A stretch of DNA of 12,572 bases. Origin: Chloroflexota bacterium. GTDB lineage: Bacteria; Chloroflexota; Ktedonobacteria; Ktedonobacterales; Ktedonobacteraceae. The stretch's first letter is position 1; the number at the start of each line of letters is the position of its first letter. Both the position numbers and the translations under genes were made by a program. The stretch lies in contig VBHV01000233.1 in assembly GCA_005881995.1 (NCBI GenBank), positions 1 through 12,572 of the forward strand, given 5' to 3'. Of this stretch, positions 7,461 to 12,572 are shown piece after piece. Below the pieces are notes generated by a model. The model ran no database searches, was not told where the DNA came from, and saw nothing but the letters and a program-made list of their open reading frames with translations.

Positions 7461-9239
7461 ATGTCAGACCTGCTAAACTCCCCAACCCTATCAAACCTTA
7501 TGCCAGATACGGAAGGAGTTAACTTTTATAGCGCTGATCCCGATCTGTCATTTCTTTTGAGACGCCACCTTTCTGACGAGGATTACGAGCGAGCGCAGCT
7601 TATCCTCGCCCACCTGGGGTCGGTGGCCTCACGTGAAATGGACGAGCTGGCGGCGGAGGCCAATCGCCAGGGACCTGTGCTGGTGCAGTACGATAAAAAG
7701 GGCCAGCGCATCGACGAAGTGGTCTTTCACCCCGCCTATCATGAACTGGAACGCATCGCTTATGAAGACTTTGCTATCGCGGCATGCAGTCATCATGAAG
7801 GCGCGTTGAGCTGGCCTGGACGCGTTCCTCAGCCTGTCAAATTCGCGCTTGGCTACCTGGGTATGCAGGCCGAAGCGGGCGTCTTCTGTCCGGTGTCGAT
7901 GACCGATGCTCTTGCTCGTGTCCTGGAACGTTATGGCAGCGAGTCGTTGAGACGCCGCTTCCTGCCGGGACTTACCGCGCTAACCATGGCTGAACTTCAG
8001 CAGGGCGCGATGTTTCTGACGGAAAAACAGGGAGGATCAGATGTTGGGCTGACAACGACCGTTGCGAAACCACGCATAGCGGTGGGCAATGGGTTCCAGC
8101 CGGAATGGGAACTGTGGGGTGAGAAATGGTTCTGCTCCAATGTCTCCGCCGAGATCATTTTGACGCTGGCTCGTCCAGAAGGCGCCCCACCTGGCACTCG
8201 TGGACTGGGATTGTTCCTGGTGCCAAGAACCCTGGAAGATGGCACACGCAACGCCTACACCATCAATCGCCTCAAAGACAAACTGGGCACGCGCTCACTG
8301 GCGACGGGTGAAGTCACACTGCAAGGCACGCAGGCGTACCAGGTCGGGGCGTTAGATCGCGGTTTCGTGCAGATGACCGAGATGATAAACCTGACGCGCA
8401 TCTGGGCCGCCATTGGTTCGCTGGCAGCCATGCGCCGCAGCTATCTAGAAGCTGTAGTGCATACACGCGGGCGCATCGCCTTCGGGCGTCCTCTGGCGGA
8501 TCACCCCCTCATGCGCCGTCAACTGGTTGACCTGCTGGTGGAGATCGAAGGCTGCGCGGCCCTGGCATTCGAGACGGCGGCGATACTTGAACGCGTAGAC
8601 AGGCATGGCGTGGAAGAAGATCGCCGCCTGCTGCGCATCATGACCCCGCTCTGTAAATACTACATCCCAAAACGCAGTGAACACGTGACGTTGGAAGCCC
8701 TGGAGATGCGCGGCGGCAATGGCTATGTCGAAGACTGGGTAAACCCACGTCTGCTGCGCGACACGATTGTCAACGTCATCTGGGAAGGCTCCAGCAACGT
8801 GATCGTGCTGGACGTAGCGCGTGCGGTACGCCGCGAAGGAGCGGCCTCTGCCCTCTTTGGCATGCTCCACCAGCGTCTCCAATCGCTGCAACATGCTATC
8901 GTGGTACCTGTTGCCGGGCAAGTGCAAGCCCTGGTCAATTCGCTGGCGGAGCGCTTACGCGAACTCGAAAGACTCGACTCCGAAAGCGCCCAGTTACCTA
9001 TGCGAGGGCTGGTTGAACGTATGGCGCAGCTCACCATCGTCACCCTTTTGTTAGAGCAGGCCGAAGCCGAATTGCTGCGCGAAACGGAGGGGACAGGCAA
9101 ACGGAAGTGGTTGATCGCCCTTCTCTTCTTGCATCGCCATATCCTGGTGCATCCCGACGGTTGGGCCGCTGACAACGATCCGACCGCGCTCAATCATTTT
9201 GACGCGCTGGTCGATTGGCAGGCCATTCCGTTGGGTTAA
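7461..9239 (+). CDS. AidB-like acyl-CoA dehydrogenase family protein
   Basis: A 592-residue FAD-dependent dehydrogenase of the acyl-CoA dehydrogenase superfamily. Visible signatures are FLTEKQGGSDVG (185-196) and EKWFCSN (221-227) in the FAD-contacting beta domain, RGGNGYVEDW (417-426), and IWEGSSNVIVLDVAR (440-454), where Glu442 sits at the position of the AidB/isovaleryl-CoA dehydrogenase-type catalytic Glu. The longer N-terminal helical region and the WEGS-N-x3-LDV pattern place it with the AidB branch rather than short-chain acyl-CoA dehydrogenases. It is about 50 residues longer than E. coli AidB, with a helical C-terminal tail after about residue 460. It may oxidise an acyl-CoA or act in an alkylation-stress role; neither can be shown here. 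The ATG at 7461 has AAAAGGA 8 nt upstream. It is transcribed alone and ends 5 bp from the convergent receiver gene. Confidence 0.92.
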   Translation: MSDLLNSPTLSNLMPDTEGVNFYSADPDLSFLLRRHLSDEDYERAQLILAHLGSVASREMDELAAEANRQGPVLVQYDKKGQRIDEVVFHPAYHELERIAYEDFAIAACSHHEGALSWPGRVPQPVKFALGYLGMQAEAGVFCPVSMTDALARVLERYGSESLRRRFLPGLTALTMAELQQGAMFLTEKQGGSDVGLTTTVAKPRIAVGNGFQPEWELWGEKWFCSNVSAEIILTLARPEGAPPGTRGLGLFLVPRTLEDGTRNAYTINRLKDKLGTRSLATGEVTLQGTQAYQVGALDRGFVQMTEMINLTRIWAAIGSLAAMRRSYLEAVVHTRGRIAFGRPLADHPLMRRQLVDLLVEIEGCAALAFETAAILERVDRHGVEEDRRLLRIMTPLCKYYIPKRSEHVTLEALEMRGGNGYVEDWVNPRLLRDTIVNVIWEGSSNVIVLDVARAVRREGAASALFGMLHQRLQSLQHAIVVPVAGQVQALVNSLAERLRELERLDSESAQLPMRGLVERMAQLTIVTLLLEQAEAELLRETEGTGKRKWLIALLFLHRHILVHPDGWAADNDPTALNHFDALVDWQAIPLG

Positions 9240-9244
9240 GGGGA

Positions 9245-9964
9245 TTACATCCTCGAGTGCTTAGAGGCAAGGTGATCACTTTGGATAGAGGTGGCTTGTT
9301 GCACACGAGCGGCTATGTTTTCCAGTTCTTGCAAAGAACACCTCATATTGGCAAGGTTCTGTTCAAGTGTTTTCGGCCTTCCCGTTGCCGGGAAGCAGTC
9401 CTCGATCTGCTGTGTGTCCTGGCGCAACTGAGCAAGTACTGGGTTCAGTTCGTCTCCCAACGTTCTCAGGATCGTCTCGTTGGCTCTTTGAGCTGCTCTC
9501 AGTTCTCCTGTGCGCTGCTCGACCAGGCGCTCTAAGTTGAGCGCGTAGCGCTCTAAAGTCTGTTGTTGCCTTCGGATCTCTTGCTGCAAGCGCTGCGTGT
9601 GCAGAGCTCGATAGAGGGAGGCGACCAGGTCATCCCGATCAACGGGTTTGAGAATATAATCGTAGGCTCCTCCACGTAGCGCCTGAATCGCCAGATCGTG
9701 TTCACCATGTCCGGTGATGAAAAGAACCGGAATCTCTGGATACTGCTGGGACGTGACAGCCAGCAAGTCAAAGCCATCCATGCCTGGCATCTTGATATCG
9801 CTGACAATGGCGTGATATTCGTGCTGTTGAAGCAGCTTGAGTGCCTGCGATACAGAGTCAGCCGTGTGAACCTGGACGTTGCTCATGCGCAGGCTCACCA
9901 TAAGTGATAGTGCCTGCTGGAGGGCTGGATCATCATCAACTAGCAGAATCCGGGCTGTTTCCAT
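9245..9964 (-). CDS. Receiver-domain protein with degenerate kinase-like coiled coil
   Basis: A 239-residue response-regulator-like protein without a DNA-binding domain. The receiver (about 4-122) has DDD at 10-12, phosphoacceptor Asp56 in VSDIKMPG, Thr84 in LFITGHG and Lys106 in LKPVD, so phosphorylation should be possible. A long charged helix follows (about 122-165, QRLQQEIRRQQQTLERYA and LERLVEQRTGELRAAQRAN), typical of linkers leading into a HisKA domain. Next comes ILRTLGDELNPVLAQL, which aligns by eye with the HisKA pattern LATLGHELRNPLAPI but has Asp171 where the phosphoacceptor His should be. No ATPase domain follows. The ATG at 9964 is preferred (AAAGG 9 nt upstream); an in-frame start 29 codons further upstream lacks such a site. 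It may be a stand-alone phosphate sink or a scaffold for a partner kinase. No kinase gene is adjacent. Confidence 0.85.
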   Translation of the reverse strand: METARILLVDDDPALQQALSLMVSLRMSNVQVHTADSVSQALKLLQQHEYHAIVSDIKMPGMDGFDLLAVTSQQYPEIPVLFITGHGEHDLAIQALRGGAYDYILKPVDRDDLVASLYRALHTQRLQQEIRRQQQTLERYALNLERLVEQRTGELRAAQRANETILRTLGDELNPVLAQLRQDTQQIEDCFPATGRPKTLEQNLANMRCSLQELENIAARVQQATSIQSDHLASKHSRM

Positions 9965-10226
9965 GCTGAAATACCTTTCGTGTGTTCTCCTCAACACGGA
10001 GTTTGAGTGCATTGGGGCGTATCCTTTCCCCTTGTACGACGCAAGCGGCATCTCCCAGCTCAGGTTGCATCGACGAGCAAAGGTTAGAAATTTCCTTCTT
10101 CGGTCTAAAACGAAATAGAATTCCTATGAGGAGTACGGTTGAGCAAGCGAGCAAGTTTCAATTTGCTTGATCAATAGTACCGAATTCCTCACAAGGTTTT
10201 GTTAAAGTTCCATAACGCTGTCAAGT

Positions 10227-10242
10227 TGTGGGAGAACCCACA
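10227..10242. promoter_or_regulatory. Perfect palindrome, possible shared operator
   Basis: TGTGGG and CCCACA form perfect 6-bp arms around AGAA. The site lies between a minus-strand TTGACA (10224-10219) and a plus-strand TTGACC (10259-10264), so one dimeric regulator here could control both the receiver gene and the exporter operon. I cannot assign a regulator family. Confidence 0.4.
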
Positions 10243-10258
10243 TCCCCCAAAAAAACCG

Positions 10259-10288
10259 TTGACCAACGTCATAATAAAGTGGTACACT
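10259..10288 (+). promoter_or_regulatory. Sigma70-like promoter for the ABC exporter operon
   Basis: TTGACC (10259-10264) is followed after 18 bp by TACACT (10283-10288). Each box differs from the consensus at one or two positions. Transcription would start near 10295, giving a leader of about 175 nt before the first permease start. It is the best promoter match in the window. Confidence 0.55.
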
Positions 10289-10325
10289 ACGCAAGCATCT
10301 CTGCCACCAATCCATCAGGATGAAG

Positions 10326-10382
10326 GCATCGATGCAAATCCGACACGGGATAGACATTGGCTATCCCGCATAACCGCGTGTC
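10326..10382 (+). other. Stem-loop leader RNA region of unknown class
   Basis: In the predicted leader, CGGGATAG (10346-10353) and CTATCCCG (10361-10368) form a perfect 8-bp stem with a 7-nt loop. It is enclosed by GACA (10342-10345) and TGTC (10379-10382). An alternative outer pairing GACACG/CGTGTC would compete with the inner stem. A 10-bp palindrome GCATCGATGC lies just upstream (10326-10335). With the terminator-like hairpin downstream this could be the sensing part of a cis-regulatory RNA. It does not match any riboswitch class I recognise. Confidence 0.35.
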
Positions 10383-10399
10383 AGTGAGACAAGTATAAG

Positions 10400-10441
10400 A
10401 AACCAGAACCCCCCCCATACGCGGAGGGTTGCTGGGTTTTT
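10400..10441 (+). terminator. Intrinsic terminator or attenuator before the ABC permease gene
   Basis: The left arm AAACCAGAACCCCCC pairs with the right arm GGAGGGTTGCTGGGTTT with two single-base bulges and one mismatch, around a short loop. It is followed by TTTTT at 10437-10441. It lies between the TTGACC/TACACT promoter and the permease ribosome-binding site at 10456-10460, so it would either attenuate the operon or end a leader RNA of about 147 nt. Confidence 0.6.
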
Positions 10442-10468
10442 GTGCTGGAAAAAACAGGAGAGGAAGTG

Positions 10469-11263
10469 ATGCTGCGTTTCTATATTGAAGTGGCCCGCAC
10501 AGCCTTCCGGCGGCAACTCATCTATCGCTGGGCCAATATTGCCGGGCTGATCACCAACATCGTCTTTGGCATCATCTTCAGCTATGTGATGATCGCCCTT
10601 TTCCAGGTGCGTTCGATGGCGGGCGGCTACGATCTAAAGGATGCCCTGCGCTACGTCTGGCTCGTGCAATCGCTGGTCATGGTCGTGCTGACCTTTGGCT
10701 GGTACGATCTGATGCTCACCATCCGCTCAGGTGAAGTCGTCTCAGACCTGAGCAAGCCCTGCGATTTCTACTGGTACTGGTTCAGTCGCGAAATCGGGCG
10801 CAGTTGCTATTACGTGTTTTATCGCGCGCTCCCAACCTACCTGGCGGGCATGCTGCTCTTTGGCTTTGGCGCTCCCCTCGATTGGCGGCTCTGGCTGGCC
10901 TTCATGCTCAGCCTGCCGGTTGGCGCTATGATCGGTATCGCCTATCGTTTCCTCTTCAACATCGCCGCCTTCTGGATTCTCGAGGCTCGCGCCCCTGGCA
11001 CACTGGCTACCGTTATCGCGCTGGTTTTCACAGGAAACTACGTCCCCTTGCCCTTTTTCCCAGGATGGTTACATGCTATCGCCGATTGGCTGCCCTTTAG
11101 CGGCCTGATGAACGTACCTGCTCAGATCTTCCTGGGGAAACTCACCGGCGTTCCCATGTTGCTTGAATTTCTACGCCAGTCGCTCTGGCTTGTCGTCTTA
11201 ACGCTCATCGTGCGCGCCGTCACCACTCAGGCGACCCGGCGCGTCGTTGCCCAGGGTGGCTAA
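10469..11263 (+). CDS. ABC-2 type exporter permease, COG4587-like
   Basis: A 264-residue membrane protein with about six hydrophobic segments, of the ABC-2 permease type usually found as the first of two unlike permeases beside a COG4586 ATPase. Family-like features are IRSGEVVSDLSKPCDFYWYW in the first cytoplasmic loop and FSGLMNVPAQIFLGKL near the end. The ATG at 10469 has AGGAG 8 nt upstream; a GTG at 10442 in the same frame would begin directly at the terminator-like hairpin and is less likely. It lies 16 bp upstream of the second permease and should pair with it in the membrane as an asymmetric exporter channel. Members of this transporter group include a viologen exporter in cyanobacteria; the natural substrate here is unknown. 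Confidence 0.9.
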   Translation: MLRFYIEVARTAFRRQLIYRWANIAGLITNIVFGIIFSYVMIALFQVRSMAGGYDLKDALRYVWLVQSLVMVVLTFGWYDLMLTIRSGEVVSDLSKPCDFYWYWFSREIGRSCYYVFYRALPTYLAGMLLFGFGAPLDWRLWLAFMLSLPVGAMIGIAYRFLFNIAAFWILEARAPGTLATVIALVFTGNYVPLPFFPGWLHAIADWLPFSGLMNVPAQIFLGKLTGVPMLLEFLRQSLWLVVLTLIVRAVTTQATRRVVAQGG

Positions 11264-11279
11264 TGAGGAGATGCACCAT

Positions 11280-12572
11280 ATGCAAGAGATATTGAGTGAT
11301 CTACGACTCTATCGACGTCTGATTGTTATACAAATACGCGGGCAAATGCAATATAAGCTCAACATTGTAATAGATATACTGACCTACTTCGCTGTGACGG
11401 GCCTGGAATTTGTCACCATGCTCCTGTACTTTGTTCCGTTCCCTACAATGCTTGGCTGGCGCGTTGGCGAAGTGGCGATGCTCGCCGCCGTCACCTCGTT
11501 TAGCTTTGGAATGGCTGAACTTTTCGGAGCAGGCATCGATGTCTTTGATGAAACGATTCGCCGGGGAGACTTTGACCGCGTGCTACTGCGCCCCGTGGAG
11601 GCGCTCATCCTGGTAGCCAGCAGCGAATTTCGCCTGCGCCGCCTGGGACGCATGACACAGGGTATGCTCGGCTTTGCCTTCGCGCTTGTCCTGCTCCACG
11701 GCGTGGACTGGACCCCCTTGAAACTCATTGCATTGCTCATTGGCATAGTAAGTGGCTCATTCATCTTCGTTTCCATCTTGCTCCTGGGGGCCACGATGTG
11801 CTTCTGGACAGTCCAGACCACCGAACTGACGAGCAGCCTGTACTACGGAGGGCGCGAGATGTTGAGCTACCCAATCACCATCTATCACCAGGCACTGCAG
11901 CGTTTTCTGCTGTTCGTGATTCCCCTGGCTTTTGGCACGTTTCTCCCGACCTGCTACCTGCTGGATAGGCCACTGCCGCTGGGTTTGCCGGTATGGGTCA
12001 CATTTCTTGCGCCAGTTGTTGGGCTGGGTTTCGCCAGCGTCGCGGTGTGGGTCTGGGGATTTGGCGTAAGGCGATATCAGAGTACGTTTGTAAAAGGAGA
12101 AACAAACAATGTTAGGTATTCAGCAAAGGAGGTGTTCCCAATGGAAACCATGATCGAGGCCAATGGTCTGAGCAAATCATTTCGTATTACGAAAAGACGG
12201 CCAGGTTTGCTGGGTGGATTGCGCAGCGTGGTGAATCCCCAGGTACATATCGTCAAGGCCGTGCAAGATCTTACGCTGCTTATTGAACGAGGAGAGATGA
12301 TCGGGTTGATCGGGCCAAACGGAGCAGGCAAGTCCACGACCATTAAGATGCTCACCGGCATCCTCCAACCGAGCGGCGGAACGGTGAGTGTGGCTGGACT
12401 CAGCCCCCTGCGCCAGCGTAAAGAACTGGCGAGACGCATTGGCGTTGTCTTCGGCCAGCGTTCGCAACTGTGGTGGGATTTGCCACTCATCGATTCACTG
12501 CGGCTGCTGCGCTTCCTATACCGCGTGCCCGAAGAGCGTCACACCGCCAACCTGGATCGCCTGCGCAGTATG
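11280..12572 (+). CDS. ABC-2 permease fused in frame to ABC ATPase, 3' end beyond window
   Basis: One frame of 431 codons runs from ATG 11280 to the window end with no stop. Residues 1-270 are a COG3694-type permease with about six membrane segments, IRRGDFDRVLLRPVEALILV, FRLRRLGRMTQG, LSYPITIYHQALQRFLLFVI and a typical C-terminus near FGVRRYQST. A 17-residue linker (VKGETNNVRYSAKEVFP) leads straight into the ATPase module at residue 288, which has Walker A GPNGAGKST (345-353) and the COG4586-like block GVVFGQRSQLWWDLPLIDS. Separate genes are the rule in this family, so this is either a real fusion or a lost stop. Against a pure fusion, an ideal ribosome-binding site precedes Met288, and a TAA at 12091-12093, right after the expected permease C-terminus, is only one frame away. 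GAGGAG lies 9 nt before ATG 11280; ATG 11271 is too close to that site. With the upstream permease it should form a complete exporter. Confidence 0.82.
   Translation, partial: MQEILSDLRLYRRLIVIQIRGQMQYKLNIVIDILTYFAVTGLEFVTMLLYFVPFPTMLGWRVGEVAMLAAVTSFSFGMAELFGAGIDVFDETIRRGDFDRVLLRPVEALILVASSEFRLRRLGRMTQGMLGFAFALVLLHGVDWTPLKLIALLIGIVSGSFIFVSILLLGATMCFWTVQTTELTSSLYYGGREMLSYPITIYHQALQRFLLFVIPLAFGTFLPTCYLLDRPLPLGLPVWVTFLAPVVGLGFASVAVWVWGFGVRRYQSTFVKGETNNVRYSAKEVFPMETMIEANGLSKSFRITKRRPGLLGGLRSVVNPQVHIVKAVQDLTLLIERGEMIGLIGPNGAGKSTTIKMLTGILQPSGGTVSVAGLSPLRQRKELARRIGVVFGQRSQLWWDLPLIDSLRLLRFLYRVPEERHTANLDRLRSM
12125..12134 (+). promoter_or_regulatory. Strong internal Shine-Dalgarno site for the ATPase
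   Basis: AAAGGAGGTG ends 6 nt before the ATG at 12141. It is one of the strongest ribosome-binding sites in the window and lies inside the permease-ATPase open frame, so a free ATPase can probably be made in addition to any fused product. Confidence 0.65.
12141..12572 (+). CDS. ABC exporter ATPase module, COG4586-like, partial
   Basis: From the internal ATG the frame gives 144 residues before the window ends, so the signature motif, Walker B and C-terminal part are not visible. The protein starts METMIEANGLSKSF. Walker A is GLIGPNGAGKSTTIKMLTG (key Lys64), the sequence ILQPSGGTVSVAG follows, and the Q-loop (Gln106) lies in GVVFGQRSQLWWDLP. The long insert before Walker A and the FGQRSQLWWD block are typical of COG4586 ATPases. 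It would energise export through the two permeases upstream. It is listed separately from the longer frame because its own start site suggests separate translation. If the fusion is real, this entry is the C-terminal domain of the preceding one. Confidence 0.8.
   Translation, partial: METMIEANGLSKSFRITKRRPGLLGGLRSVVNPQVHIVKAVQDLTLLIERGEMIGLIGPNGAGKSTTIKMLTGILQPSGGTVSVAGLSPLRQRKELARRIGVVFGQRSQLWWDLPLIDSLRLLRFLYRVPEERHTANLDRLRSM

Larger units (their letters stand above)
9965..10468. other. Divergent regulatory region between receiver and ABC exporter
   Basis: This 504-bp gap has no convincing protein gene; a 62-codon frame at 10199-10387 has a TTG start and no ribosome-binding site or recognisable sequence. 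The left half (9965-10200) holds only the leader of the receiver gene. A perfect TTGACA lies on the minus strand at 10224-10219, but the element 17 bp on (CAAAAC) is a poor -10. The right half holds a palindrome, a plus-strand promoter, a stem-loop leader and a terminator-like hairpin, listed separately. Confidence 0.6.

Noticed and set aside
8445..8927. Minus-strand 160-codon frame opposite the acyl-CoA dehydrogenase.
   Set aside because: It is fully contained in a clear coding gene on the other strand, has low-complexity composition and no family motifs.
9965..10051. N-terminal extension of the receiver protein to an earlier in-frame start.
   Set aside because: The extra residues do not resemble a receiver start, whereas METARILLVDDD begins like the family and has AAAGG at the right distance.
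10199..10387. 62-codon plus-strand frame in the exporter leader region.
   Set aside because: It has a TTG start, no ribosome-binding site and no recognisable sequence, and it overlaps the promoter and stem-loop structures.
10326..10390. Resemblance to the cobalamin riboswitch core (TGCAAATCC followed by CCCGCA).
   Set aside because: A strong 8-bp hairpin separates the two words, giving far too long a distance between them, and the 3' element of the AGCCAGGA...CCTGCC type is not recognisable.
10442..10468. GTG start at 10442 for the first ABC permease.
   Set aside because: It directly follows the terminator-like hairpin and has no ribosome-binding site; ATG 10469 has AGGAG 8 nt upstream.
11384..11821. 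Minus-strand 145-codon frame opposite the second permease.
   Set aside because: The Ser/Arg/Thr-rich shadow sequence has no motif, and the plus strand carries clear permease signatures throughout.

Overview
The window looks like chromosomal DNA from a free-living bacterium with moderate-to-high GC content. It has strong purine-rich Shine-Dalgarno sites, short intergenic gaps and mostly housekeeping or accessory signalling genes. The mix of families fits Chloroflexota, perhaps Ktedonobacteria: lipoprotein or membrane-anchored beta-propellers, a PhoB-type two-component system, an AidB-like acyl-CoA dehydrogenase, and a COG4587/COG3694/COG4586-type ABC-2 exporter. This assignment is inferred from gene style, not from a marker gene. 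I see no tRNA, rRNA, insertion sequence or CRISPR array.

Left part, minus strand (1-4631). A membrane-anchored propeller-like protein runs off the left edge. Upstream of it lies a tight minus-strand cluster, in transcription order: a propeller lipoprotein gene broken by a frameshift, an OmpR/PhoB response regulator, and a HAMP-type sensor histidine kinase. The gaps are 13 and 12 bp. The lipoprotein may once have worked with the two-component pair at the cell surface.

Middle part (4794-9239). A YvbK-like GNAT acetyltransferase lies on the plus strand, convergent with a minus-strand pair made of a YegS/DgkB-type lipid kinase and a PAP2 phosphatase 24 bp downstream of it. The pair could form a phosphorylation/dephosphorylation cycle on a lipid such as diacylglycerol or undecaprenol. 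A REP-like palindrome abuts the PAP2 stop codon. A long AidB-like acyl-CoA dehydrogenase diverges from the kinase.

Right part (9245-12572). A receiver protein with a coiled coil and a degenerate histidine-kinase dimerisation helix ends 5 bp from the dehydrogenase, tail to tail. Across a roughly 500 bp gap an ABC-2 exporter operon runs right. The gap holds a perfect palindrome between two outward-facing -35-like boxes, a good sigma70-like promoter, a stem-loop leader and an intrinsic-terminator-like hairpin just before the first permease gene.

The second permease and the ATPase form one uninterrupted reading frame from 11280 to the window end, yet the ATPase keeps its own strong ribosome-binding site and ATG inside it. 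The fused frame and the attenuator-like leader are the most unusual features of the window.
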